From: Hirudo medicinalis
Lineage: Eukaryota > Annelida > Clitellata > Hirudinida > Hirudinidae
Assembly: GCA_011800805.1 (NCBI GenBank)
Contig: MPNW01000628.1
Location: 62,616-92,019 of the forward strand
Direction: 5' to 3'
DNA: 29,404 nt
In this document: one piece after another, positions 1-11,509 of the stretch
Position numbering within the stretch: position 1 is the first letter of the stretch
How the letters are laid out: every line of letters starts with the position of its first letter
Position numbers and translations under genes: made by a program
The notes under the pieces: model-generated
What the model was told of the DNA's origin: nothing
The model's input: the letters and a program-made list of their open reading frames with translations, nothing else
Database searches by the model: none

Positions 1-240
1 CTCTCCAACATTCTTACAAAATATGGAAGCCACCGAAAGAAGGACAGATCTGTGAAAATGACTGTGATGTGAATTTACAAGAACATTAATCGTTGATGTT
101 ACTCGGTGTTGTTGCATTTGTTGTGACCGCTTTCATTTCCTTAATTCATGTCCAGGGAGATCAAGGACCCTAATGTGGACACAAAACCTTTCGGAGAGGT
201 TTTCGGATGTTGCATGCTTTTTATGTTTGTGAGGCCGAGA

Positions 241-330
241 AAATAATAATAATAATATTATTAATAACAATAATAATAACAACAACAACAATAATAATAA
301 TAACAATAATAACAATAATAACATTATTAA
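241..330. repeat. AAT/AAC trinucleotide microsatellite
   Basis: Interrupted run of AAT and AAC units. It creates spurious open frames of poly-Ile/Thr on the + strand and poly-Leu on the - strand, which are not genes. A shorter AAT/ATT run follows at about 480-522. Confidence 0.9.
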
Positions 331-578
331 AAAATTCAACAATACCCTCTGTTTGCGCTCCATCGGAACCCTTCAAGACGGCACGTGCACTGTGGAAGCA
401 TGTAATGTTGAATTAGACAATTTTAATGAAAAGGACATTCTTTGTTGCCCTGAAGTTCAAACAAGTTCAATGAAATAACCATAATAATAATTATTATTAT
501 TATTATTACTAATAATTACTTACGACTGATTAATTGTTGTTATTAAAAATTAATTATTTTTACTAAAATAAACGAGGA

Positions 579-629
579 GTAAATAAATAATTTAAGTAAA
601 TAAATAATTTAAGTAAATAAATAATTTAA
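579..629. repeat. 17-bp tandem repeat, three exact copies
   Basis: The unit GTAAATAAATAATTTAA occurs three times head to tail (579-595, 596-612, 613-629) without a mismatch, which indicates recent expansion. Its GTAAATAAAT core is also the start of the 19-bp unit beside the assembly gap at 15791. Confidence 0.9.
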
Positions 630-784
630 TGAGCATCAAATTAGGATGACATTTCAGGACGAATTCAAACATTTTCAAAGCAATTCTTTTTCCAAACTTC
701 ACGTTAATAAGCTTAATTTGATTCGAAGTCAGTCGACTTCCGGTGAAGTTGATATCCAGAAATATGCTTCAAAATGAAGATGGC

Positions 785-814
785 ATCACCACAAATCACC
801 ACAAATCACCACAA
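785..814. repeat. 10-bp tandem repeat (ATCACCACAA)x3
   Basis: Three consecutive copies of ATCACCACAA. A GTGTGTGC dinucleotide-like run follows at about 903-930. Confidence 0.85.
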
Positions 815-1490
815 ATACAAGCAATCGTCGAACGGATGGACATTCAGATGACAACTGTTTTCATTTAATTTTGGAAAAGAATTCTCAGAGTTTCAGAATC
901 AAGTAGTGCGTGTGTGCGTGTGTGCGTGTGCATGCAAATGTGTTGCTCCTCTTAATGAAGAGGAAATTTATTTGATGAATTTGTTGAAATATTGGGCAAA
1001 ACATGTTTTAGTGGATCAATAAAGATTGACAACGCAAAAACACAAGTCCTGCTATTAATTATCTTCCAAATGAGCCCCATCTTAATCCTCGTTTTATGGC
1101 GGGAATAAATTCTTTCCAAAACCGTTTTGTTTATTTTCCCTTTTTAAGTAAAATATGGCGAAAATGGATTTTTGCGTCATGTTGGCGACCCCTGTGCAGG
1201 AAAAGGGGAATAAGATGTTGAAGGGGCAAAATGACGGACTTATTTGGGTTAAAGGGAGGATTTATGATGCAAGATCCTATTTGTAATGGATTTGTAATGG
1301 ATTGAATGCAGATGCAAATTCTAATTCAAATTATTTATGATATTTCGTTCCAAATAATGTACTTTAGAAACTATACTTTATATATTATCTTATGTAATTA
1401 ATTAAACCTTATCTTTCAATCTCCACAGTCACAAGCAACGATTGTTATGTATTTGTTTTTTAATTTTTTGTTCATTTCATAATTTTTTGT

Positions 1491-1545
1491 AAATTATTTT
1501 TGTTAATACTCGGTTATTGTGTTTAAAACAGCGATATTTCAAATA
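1491..1545 (+). repeat. Copy A of a diverged direct repeat
   Basis: Contains an A/T block, then ATACTCGG, TGTGTTTAAAAC and GATATTTCAAA in the same order and orientation as copy B at about 2155-2221. The copies differ by substitutions and a short indel, so this is an old duplication or two members of a dispersed family. Confidence 0.6.
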
Positions 1546-2154
1546 ATATTGATTCAATATTAATAAGATTGTTGCAAAAAGTTGCACTCTTTTCATTGAT
1601 CAATTTTCAGTTTTCAATTTGGCTGGAAAACGGGATGGAAGATAAAAATGTTCAAATGATATCAGAACACGAACATTTGTACGAACGCTTGTGAACGCGA
1701 TTAACCAAGTCTTGAAATAATTGTTCATATTTACAGTGTTCATTCTTCAATTGATTTCTAAAGTTGTCAAGAATCAAGTAAATTTTATAATATTCCAACT
1801 TAAACATGAAATCATTTTGCACTTGATATTATTAATATGTTATTACATTAACATAAGCATATCATTATAATTAACTTATTAAAATGAACTATAAGTACAA
1901 CGTTACCCAAAATGACCTTCAATGTGAAATTGAAAATATAATAATAAAATGAGGCGATAATAACATAATAAAAACAAAAAATAATAATAATAACAAAACA
2001 TATTCATAATATTATTGAGACGTAATTATGAACTTCTTATCAATTAAGCATTTCTTCTGACAGTGCCAGAGCGGTGTCCATTACAAGCTATCGATCCATT
2101 CAGGCTTATTTGACATAAACTCGATCGCTTTTATAGATCTTAAAAATTATTTTT

Positions 2155-2221
2155 TCTAAAAATTATATTTACTGATACTCGGTTGTTGTGTTTAAAACGA
2201 CGGTGACTGATATTTCAAACG
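2155..2221 (+). repeat. Copy B of a diverged direct repeat
   Basis: Shares ATACTCGG, TTGTGTTTAAAAC and GATATTTCAAA with copy A at 1491-1545, about 660 bp upstream. This copy has about 7 extra bases between the second and third blocks. Confidence 0.6.
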
Positions 2222-3263
2222 GGATTATTGTAATCTGATTAGAATCCTTGGCTAACATCCTCGTGGTAATTAGATTATCCTAATGAAGTGATTATTAACA
2301 ATATTCACGGCTGGTGATTGACATTTGCAGGAGATTTGAATGCATCGTGAACGATTTTGTGAAAAAAATTTGTTTGTTCTTCCAAATTGATACCTCTAAA
2401 ATCGTTACCTGAACTCATTAGAGAAGAAGTGACGCGTAGAGCGTTCGTAATGGCTGATTAATGGTTTTTCATTTGGAACTGTTTCGTCTTTTTGATCGGA
2501 GCGTGATTGCATAGATGTGAGTTGTTTTCCAATGTGATGCAAACTGGAGGCGAGTGTAGTGAGACAAAATAAATTCAAGATCACGAAAGCCGAGATATAA
2601 CTTATATGGTTTCGAGTAAATAGAAATTGATTGAGCAAGATTTATTTGTAATGGAAGTTCAAACACAACACAATTGTGTTTGTTTTCAATCAAAGAATTT
2701 CTGTAACCGAATGTCAATGTCATGAATAAACAAATTGTCCATTGTTTATTATTTTATATGTTTTTTTTATGCAATAAAGAATATTAAACTCAATCTTAAC
2801 GGGTGTCAAAAACGATAAGTGGAAATTCGAAAAAGTATTTTGTGGCTCCTAATAAAGTTTTACATCTCTGAAAAGTAACATCTCTAAAAATTTCCAACAT
2901 TGCAACAAATGAAATTTTATGAAAATTATGAAATTAAGTTACGCTTCAAAGTTATTTCTTTAGCAATTTTAATTTATCTCCGCGTTTCTATCGAATGCGT
3001 CTCCCTACGGCGAACGAAGATAATAAGGTTTGAGCACGATGTCTCTTTGCTCCCTCCGCTACAAGTTAAAAAATCAAAATTTTAGCTAAATATCCAGTTA
3101 CATTTTCATTTTGTGCTGGAGAAAAAGTCATCAGTTATCAATGAGTAGAGTACATTTTCGCGCATTGGGTGAGTCGTTCGGACCTCTTTCTCATGCGATA
3201 GAGACAATTTAATTCGATGTGGACGCCACTTAGGTGAGATAAAAACCATCAAATTCAAATCCT

Positions 3264-3587
3264 ATGGCTTTAACGATACCGCATCATTGTTTTGTTGCAG
3301 TTTATTTTGAAATGACTGCAAATCCTGAATTTGAAAGTTTATCCGATTGCTTTCGCTCAGAGACGTGTGTTTACATGTTCGTTACTCTGCACTTAGTGGA
3401 CTACATTGTCTACAATATCTCAGCCACAAATAAACAATAAGTCTGCTCGGACGCTGATAAAGTCGGAGAACTGCTGGAATTTGTTATTGATGACACTCAA
3501 ATCAATTACATGCAGAATCCATTAACCACTCCAGTACTCCGGGACATTCTTGACATTAAGAATTTAAATATGCATGATATTGCGTAA
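3264..3587 (+). pseudogene. Possible broken ORF with one internal in-frame TAA
   Basis: Starting at ATG 3264, 58 sense codons are followed by TAA at 3438-3440. The same frame then stays open for 48 more codons to TAA at 3585-3587. The translated product is mixed in composition and not a repeat artefact (for example EFESLSDCFRSE before the stop and VGELLEFVIDD after it). I recognise no family. It could be a decayed exon, part of an unresolved gene, or chance. No convincing intron fits around the internal stop. Confidence 0.25.
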
Positions 3588-3851
3588 GGCGCACCCAACA
3601 TATGATGTAGTTTTCAATTTTATTTGTAACTTTTAAGCACATTTTGAATCTCTTGAGCAGTAAATTAAACTTTTCAAATCTGAGTAGAAGGCGAATTTAA
3701 CTTCGGTCGAGCCTAAAACTTTGGATGGCTTTGTTCAGCCTAAGACCACCTGATTAAAAGAAAGGCCTAAAGATATTTGAGGTAAAATAGAAGATAAATC
3801 CTGTCATTAGCCATTAGTCTATAGAGCTGCTGCCTCACTTTATAGGAAGAT

Positions 3852-5288
3852 TTACTTGCCTGCAATGTATCGAATCCTTTCATTGAATTCCTTCACAAGA
3901 ATGAGTTTAATGATATCGTCTATTATCTCGAACTTGGAGACAACGATAGTGAATTGTGAGTTGTAAGGTGATGATGGCACTAATAGGTTCTTACGCAGTG
4001 GATGGTTACATATGGCCTCCATCCATTCGGCGCTCTTGTGTTGACAATCAATGGTTTCTGGCACAAAAGTTGAGTTTCGTGTAATATTGAGAAATCTTGA
4101 TGCTATGCAATCATCACCAAATTCACCACTTTAGGTTCGAGGTATGTTTTAATCTTAGAATTTTGAAAATGAAAAATTTAGAATTTCGGGATTCCTATTT
4201 CAAAGGAGAATTTTTCAATAAAACTTTACGGCTTCTCAATTAAGCCAGACATTGTGTGGTAATTACTTCACATTCTATTTAAGTGAGCTTTATGCGTTTG
4301 CAGCTTCCGATCTGTTATTAAGACATTCAGAATTTCAGTACTTGCAACGTTCGTGAAAATGTAAAAATATGAATTATTAAAATTATTGGAAATTTTACCT
4401 CAAAAAGTGGCATCTTTACAGCTCAGATGGTTTTTATGGATTCTTTCTAAATCAAACCCATGTTGAGAGGCCGTTATGGCTTTTTGGTGCCGATGAAAAT
4501 GTAGCTGCATATTCGGGTGTATTTTGTCGAACTATGCCTCTTTAAAAATGTAGAACTAATGAATTTCATGATGAAAATTTAACATAATATTCTACCTCAA
4601 GAAATGTCTAAAAATCTGATTCTCTTCGTTGAGAGAAAATGAATGCTTGACCTTTAACCCTGATTATCCAGCATCCCAATTGTACTTCCTCCGTCATAAA
4701 TCCTGATCATCCGTATTTATATTCCTCTTCAATTGGAATTCATAATGCTTGTAATTGGAGGTCTGAAGCTCTTTGACGTGTTGATCCGTTTACGGAGATC
4801 AATCATTTCACGCCTGGAAGTTATCAGGATGCATCCAATATTCATTTTATGTCGTTTTAATAAGCGTCTGATATCATTCCAGGCATCAGCATCCTGAATA
4901 GTTTCAAATCGTTCATGGAAACACAAAATCCCCCTGCGTAATCTGTTTTCCATGTTCGAGCAGAAATATTTAACAAATTTCACGAATTCCATGTAAGACT
5001 CAATTAGAGTGTAAAAATTAATCCTCAAGTGAGTTTCCTGTCAAAACACCCATGAGAAATGCTCCTGCGAGGAATTCCTCATTTGTAGATCTATGAATCT
5101 TCAAGTAAATGTCAAGATGCTATAATGCTCTCGGTAGTTTCCTACCCTGCTCCATCCTACTTTTGCATACATTTTCTTTTACGCAATTCCGAAATAGTTA
5201 TAGAATCTTCAAAGCAGGAGTGATCAAACAAAGAAATGTTGTGCTTCCAAGCTTCCGCTGGAAGGCAAACTGTCACGGTATTATTTTT
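3852..5288 (-). pseudogene. Scattered minus-strand coding-like fragments, possibly HECT-like
   Basis: Several stretches on the minus strand read as normal-composition protein. One at 5288-5157 follows a CAG acceptor. One at about 5100-5030 contains EEFLAGAFLMGVLTGNSLE. The next, 5028-4729, is one frame over and 99 residues long. One at 4064-3852 ends near a GCAAGT donor-like site. The piece FLAGAFLMGVLTGNSL resembles the FLG-KLLG-AIRTGNPL segment of HECT ubiquitin ligases. VSKFEIIDDIIKLILVKEF resembles the later HECT stretch before the Gly-rich turn. The catalytic Cys region was not found and frames shift between pieces, so a decayed copy is more likely than a working gene. The HECT link is a weak visual match only. 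Confidence 0.2.
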
Positions 5289-5863
5289 CTGAAGCCTTAG
5301 ATGTAAGAAGAAACGAAGGCATCTTGTGAGTTGAATTTAAAATTACACAACTCTCGTTTACTTAGCAAATATTTGGAATATACGAAAGCTAATGACCAAA
5401 GGCAAGCATAAAGTATGAGTGATAACTTGTCTTTAATGCGCAACATTACTCCATCACACCTCGAGTAGAAGCTAAATTGTCTGCATTCCCTGGGTTGTGC
5501 AAAGAACAACTTCTATTTATGACTCGTTAAAAGTATGTGTAACAATTCACATGTACCATCTTGCTGCTGGCCGAGACCGTTTCAATTGAAGCACTGAAAC
5601 ATCAGAATTAATATAAATACTTGTAATTTATATTTAACTTCATTTATTTCATTTTTATGATGTCCAAAAAGTTTTTGTTGCAAAAAGTAAAGTTGCATGG
5701 AGAGGTAAGCACCACCGGTTGAACAGATGAGAACATTTGGCACTCTTGCAGTTGATTGCTGCTGTTGCATAAAATGAGAGGCGCAGGCTGAACACGCTTT
5801 AAACCTTTCCGGATTCATACCGCGTGAAACTTTCAAATTGGTTTCTACAAATTTTATCGAGAC

Positions 5864-7921
5864 ATGAGAAAGATTGTTAGGATACCTGGATCGACTCCGT
5901 ACGGTTTCAGACTTGTTGGAGGAGATGGAGACGTAGTAACTGTTGCAAGAGTGAGATTCTTGTGATGACTTTGAAACATGCACATCCACACAGTGGTCTT
6001 ATCACTTAATCGCCGCACACTTTCAAGGTTAGAAAGGAAAGTAAAGCGGAGGAGGCTGGTCTCCAGGAAGGTGATGCAGTGCTTGCAATCAACGATGTCG
6101 GTTGTCAAGGACTCAGCTACAGTTCGGTTTTTGGTCTCACGGAGCTCAATGAACACGAACTAAAGCTGGAAATTCTCAGGTAATAAGTTTGTCTACCTAT
6201 TCTCACACATGTACACTCCTCCGCACATTTTCTAACATACAGAGGCCTAGATGCGCAGTCAAACTGGAGAACGGCATTGGCGTGTTTGGATACTTCCGTC
6301 CAAAAGTTAAGTGAGGAAGACGTGATCTTATTACTGAGAAACAACAGTAAAAAAGATTCTGGACTTTTTCAACCTTCAAAGCAACAACTTTTCGCTCTTC
6401 AAGATCCAAAGCCAAAATTCAAGCAATTTTCTCTGCCGAGGATTGACGTGGTTTTCGACTCAAGCGATGTCCCGACTAACTTCGTCACGACATCCTCACC
6501 AAGGATGACTTCGAGTCAAGTTATACGCGTCGTTCAGTCACAAGAACCAAGTCCATTGCCGTTGCTGACAAGAACCGACTTCGACCAGGGACGTTCTTTT
6601 GTCTCGAGGACCTTCCAAAATTTTTGCGAAAACGAAAAAAGTGGGTCTGACATAATTTGCGCCTCTAGCAATGAACCGATTACTCTCCAGTTCAAAGCAG
6701 ATGCTTTCAAGCCTTTCAGTTTCGAATCAACGAGGGAAGAACACATGAAAACAGCTGACAAGAGTCCTCCCAACCAGCCACCTCGGAAATACCAGTCCTT
6801 CGATGCTCGTAATGAAACTCCTGGCAGCATGACAGCCTCTGGACCAACCCATCGCTTTGCATCGACATCAAACATCATCGTGACCAACAACAACATAAAG
6901 CCCTTCGCCAAAGACGAAGACAGGCATTGGAACAAGCATATGAATTTCACTCAATCATGGGAAGTAAAATCTCCAAAAGTTGAGCATTTCTTCAATTCTC
7001 CCGTGAAGAATTTCGAAGATTTTTCAAGAGCCGGGACTGATTTCTCTGGGAATTTTCCCAGCGAGCAGAAATTCTTTGATGAGCCGAGAAATGAAACATT
7101 TTTTGATGTGGCTCCAACCAACATTCTCAAGAAGTTTAACATAGGCAGAATCAACACTTCGCAAAAAGTAGACGATAACCAAGAACCTTGCACAGTCTCA
7201 CCGGTCGTACAGAACTTCAACAACTCCACATCTTGGACGCCAGTACAAGCTTCCAACTTCCAAGAGCCCTTCAGTCTGAGCACTGACTTTGGACACAGGT
7301 CTGTTGGGCAGGCATTTCCAAGATCCCCAGATGCATCCCTTCCTGAGACTCAGCGAGCACCTCCTCCACCACCTCCCATACCGACAGGTGGCATCCCTAC
7401 CCACCAAACTGGCTCTCCAAACGAACTCAATTGTGAGTCAACTCTTACTTGCAACTTAAATTGACTAAATACCTTTCATTTGGACCCAATGTTATCAATC
7501 ACATTTTTAATGCTTTCCAGTAACAAAATATGGTGGTAACCTCGGATTGAGAGAAAGTGAAAAGCAGTTGTTGAAAGAGAAAGTCAAGATGGCTAAGGAC
7601 ATGGCCCACTCAGTGCTAGCTCCTGCGAATAAGAATTCGAAGGGACAAAGGATGTTCCTCAAGAGACGAGCAAACTCTGAGAATTGGGCGATCGAAGGCC
7701 CCGATCCTATGGAAAAACAGAGAAGCGACGAGGGTACCTCCAAATCGCCGACTAGTCCATTAAAGCCTTTTCAAAGTTTCAACGTCAATCAGACTTTTAA
7801 ACCCCTGAAGCCATTTTATCAAGCAGGCAGCCAATTGTACTCAAGTCCGGTGCAGCCAGTGAAGTGGCCTTTCGACTCCAATGCAACTTCACAGATCTCA
7901 TTGGGTTACTGCGATCTTTGA
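5864..7921 (+). CDS. PDZ-domain protein, synaptopodin-2-like (4 exons, 609 aa)
   Basis: Exons 5864-5950, 6028-6179, 6243-7432 and 7521-7921; all junctions are GT-AG, phases 0, 2 and 1 agree, and the total is 610 codons. Residues 1-80 form a PDZ domain. The carboxylate-binding loop is PYGFRL (12-17), followed by VVTVARVRKESKAEEAGL and EGDAVLAIND, the usual second half. Most of the rest is low-complexity and probably disordered. It has repeated KPF motifs (AFKPFSF, IKPFAK, LKPFQSF, LKPFYQ) and a proline run APPPPPPIP near 452-460. Near the C-terminus, GQRMFLKRRANSENW (518-532) matches the KG-x-FxKRRxRxxxW motif of synaptopodin/SYNPO2 proteins. An N-terminal PDZ plus this motif suggests an actin- or Z-disc-associated scaffold (inference). 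No LIM domain is present. The start is the first in-frame ATG, eight residues before the binding-loop strand. Alternative: a PDLIM/Zasp-like protein without LIM domains. Confidence 0.82.
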
Positions 7922-8041
7922 GTCAAAATCAATGCCTTGATTAAGCCTGCAACTCCAATTGTTCACATCATTTTTCTAATCTTGAAATGGTCAAGAATCT
8001 TTATGCATAATGTTTCAACTGTAGGAATCACTAAGATTTAT

Positions 8042-8138
8042 AATAAATTGTTCCCCAGCAATAAATACACTTTATGATGTTCTGAAATAGAAAAATAAAT
8101 TGAGTGAAATGGCAAACAAACATCGATGTTTCAATAAA
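8042..8138 (+). terminator. Poly(A) signal cluster of the PDZ gene
   Basis: AATAAA hexamers at 8042-8047, 8060-8065, 8094-8099 and 8133-8138 lie 120-215 bases after the stop codon at 7919-7921. Any of them could direct 3' end formation. Confidence 0.55.
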
Positions 8139-8993
8139 ACTTTAAAATTCAGCCAAATAAATCATACTCTGTAATTATGGTCACAGTGAGATAGATCATT
8201 TAAGACAACCTTAAACAAGATAAAGAGATCCAGTTGAACATAGGAAAGCAGAAGAAAGTACAGGCATTGATACCCTGTGTTCTGATATGATATCGGACCA
8301 GGCACAACATACAGATTGGAGCAATAGAATCTACAACGGCATAACGAGAATTTCGAAATGAAATTTTCCTTGACATGATCCAAAATATGGACACGATTAT
8401 TGCACACGCTAATAAGCTAGTCGTGTCACGATGTAATGGTCGATTTGATATCAATTCTCAATTTTGCGAAATGCTAGATGAATGTATTATATATAATACC
8501 GACTGCACATTAATTTAAGCAGACGACACTACCGACGATGCAATCACCGTTTATACGTCCTATGAAGCCACAACTAAGGACAACTCAGAAAATCACTCGA
8601 CTGCAGTTTCAAAACTCAAAAAAACGATTCATTTTTCAACAAATCAATGACAGACAAGAATGCCACAACAACAGTTCAAGTTGTCCACCAGAAATCAAAT
8701 CGAAATAATGTTCAAGATCACAAAATTCACCAGGTTAAAGAAGTCTGCCAAGCTACGGTGAATAATTAGTTGCACGACAAATTAGCCGTGCCTAATCGTT
8801 CGCAGAGGTTAGAAGCGACACTTACTTTCAAAATAGATCTTCAATCCAATAACAAAATAACAACCGACAAGTGAGTATGGCAGGCAAGGAAGGCTCTAAG
8901 ACACACTCATCAAGAAGGATATCAACAAAGGCAGGACTCGAACATCGAAAGGACTCGATAGGACCTCGAAGTGTGGACGAACATGCCGCCACG
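8139..8993. other. Convergent intergenic stretch
   Basis: Lies between the 3' ends of the PDZ gene (+) and the nuclear receptor (-), and must hold the receptor's 3' UTR. I see no AATAAA in the minus orientation here, so the receptor may use a variant signal. A + strand stretch near 8519 reads ADDTTDDAITVYTSY after a stop, weakly like a reverse-transcriptase motif, but I do not call an element. Confidence 0.5.
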
Positions 8994-11316
8994 CTATAAG
9001 TCCCTCGCTAATTCAGCGTAATCCATGTCGAGGAATGCCTCTTCAAATAACTGGGTCATGGTTAGAGAGGAGAACTTGGGATCTCCGAGAATGTCGACTA
9101 TCATGCGTCTGTGGGTCTGGTTGAGGTCGGACATGGTCCTCAGCATCATGAGAATGTGATGGTGTCTCTCTGTGTCCTTGCCGTGCTTAGCTGTTCAATA
9201 GCTGTACATCTTAATCGTAATCATCCTTACAAAAATCTTACAATGACAAAGTACCAAACGATAGAATGATTTATTAAGTGATTAATTGTCATAAATGTGA
9301 GGCTAACCAAGTGACACTCTTAAAAAGGTTTCAAAATGGTTTACAATAAAATTATGTACAATTAGCAACTATTCACAGCTTTGTAAACATTCAACCCTAA
9401 ACAATTGGAGGGAGTTGCATGTAACATGATTGTAATATTTTATAAAAAAAAATTAACTAGCCAACCTAGATGATTACATACTAACTGCAATAACTAATAA
9501 CAATAATAAATAATAACTAATAATAACTAATAATAATAATAAATAGTAATAATAATAATAATAAGCGCATTTATAAGCTTATTTATAAGTGAGAGTGAAT
9601 GTAAACATCACAGGTGCTTTGTGGCAGTTTTATGAGATTATTACCTAACTTATCAACTCAATACTAACGAGTCAATTGTCAATAATCATTCTTATTTAAG
9701 ATCGTAACACTATCATGGTATCATGTCAATCAAAAAACTCAATTTTAAAGATTTATATTTAACTTTATTTATAAAAATTTCTTTCAATTGTTGATGATTT
9801 TTATCCCGACGGTACAAATGGATAAATGGAACGAGAGGTTCGCTCACACCATCGTTCGACAACAAATACACGAGCCTCCGAGTCAAGTGATTAAGTTGAT
9901 GAGGTAGTGATTTACTCTAAAAACACTTTCAATGCTAAATATTCACTTGTGCTTTCTCAGAAGTTTTCAGTAACTGATTACTTGACGAGTTTAACATATA
10001 AGTACTTCTATATTTAATAAGAGGGTTTGGAGGCTTTCAAAGAAAAATCGTGCTTAAAATTCACACCAGCCACAATAGCAGATGCTGTATTACAAAAGGC
10101 TATAATAATGGAGGCTATAATAATTCTAGGAATGTCATAAATTCCTAATAAGTATACATACACATTCACATATACACATTCACGTATACATATACACTTT
10201 CACATTTATGCAAGGTTTAACCTACATTTGTTGTTAATTCTGAACAATATTTTTGCTCAATAATGCTCAGCTGAATAAGATCAATACTTGAGAGCCATTT
10301 TGATGACAATACTTGTAGACCTACGACATCCATGAGTGGACATCACGACACCCACATCGTATTACATTCTGGAGCCGATAGACCAATTTGGAAGGTATTT
10401 TATTTTAAACCAATCTTTATTTTATTTCTAAAAGAACGTTTTTATATAAAATGTAAATATTATTATTAATATTAAATAATATTACATTCATAATTTTTAA
10501 CCTATGTTTAATACATTGCAACAAAGAACCTTTAACGTAGAATTCCAAGGAGTCGATGAGCAACTCTTTGTAATCATAACTTCCACCTGGAATTAAAAAG
10601 ATGTCCTCATGAATAAGTAATATTATCAATATTATAACTAATAATTATTAATTATTCTGATATGTATGAGAATGCATCATATGGTGATGTACATTAATTA
10701 TTAATATATAAGTAATAGTTAATTATTAAAATACGTCAATGACAATAGGCGACTTTCAACTACGATGATGACGACGACGACGACGACGACGATGATGATG
10801 GCGGTGATAAGAAGAGCAACAGCAAGTGATACTTCTCTTTTGAACATCTGGAAACACACGTGTGGACAACCAATCGATACTTCAAAAGCATCACAACTTA
10901 AAATCTAAAAACTTAAAATTCGCCTTCAAAGGAAATCTTAAATGCTGAGAACAAAAATAACCAAGTTGACCCTGGCAGTGATTCTCTTTCATCACAGAAA
11001 CATTTCCTTAAAAAGCCAGGAGACCTTGGAAAGTATAACTAATTTCCTAATTCGTTGGATTACTCAAACAAGTGTTACCATCATCGTCGTCCTCGTCATC
11101 GTCATCGTCATCGTCGTCGTCATCATCATCGTCATCATCATCATCACTGTTATCGTCGTGAAATAGAAGGCAAATGTGGAAAAACCAACCAAGACATCAT
11201 TTGTTACCAAAGATTCAAGACTTAATAAAAAACTGAAATTTGCCTTCATCGATGGCAATGGTTGAGATGATGATGATGATGATGATTGACGATGATGATT
11301 GACGATGATGATTGAC

Positions 11317-11354
<38 letters not shown>

Positions 11355-11477
11355 CCGGCACGATCTGCTATTTGTAAAACTTACATTACTTTCACATTTC
11401 TTCATTTCAAAGTTCAAATTATCTAGGTAATGCAACCTGTTAATGGTAATCTGGTGATCACCGTCATCATCACCACC

Positions 11478-11509
<32 letters not shown>

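Larger units (their letters stand above)
1..5863. other. Intergenic region with simple repeats; no confident gene
   Basis: AT-rich sequence upstream of the PDZ gene. Open frames here are short and mostly overlap one another or sit inside microsatellites. I see no GT-AG exon chain that I can tie to a known family. Repeats and two doubtful coding remnants are listed separately. The last few hundred bases before 5864 must contain the PDZ gene's 5' UTR or promoter, but I recognise no TATA box or initiator. Confidence 0.6.

Noticed and set aside
133..416. Open frames of poly-Leu (minus) and poly-Ile/Thr (plus)
   Set aside because: They are translations of the AAT/AAC microsatellite, with no flanking coding signal.
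2405..2723. Two overlapping minus-strand frames of 77 and 84 residues
   Set aside because: They overlap in different frames, with no recognisable family, splice context or conservation cue.
6534..7407. Minus-strand frames of 69-138 residues
   Set aside because: They lie antisense to the large PDZ-gene exon, which has the PDZ context, phase agreement and composition of the true frame.
8500..8770. Reverse-transcriptase-like ADDTT string and following open stretch
   Set aside because: A stop precedes the motif, no YxDD neighbourhood or other RT blocks are seen, and the frame soon closes. Too weak to call an element.
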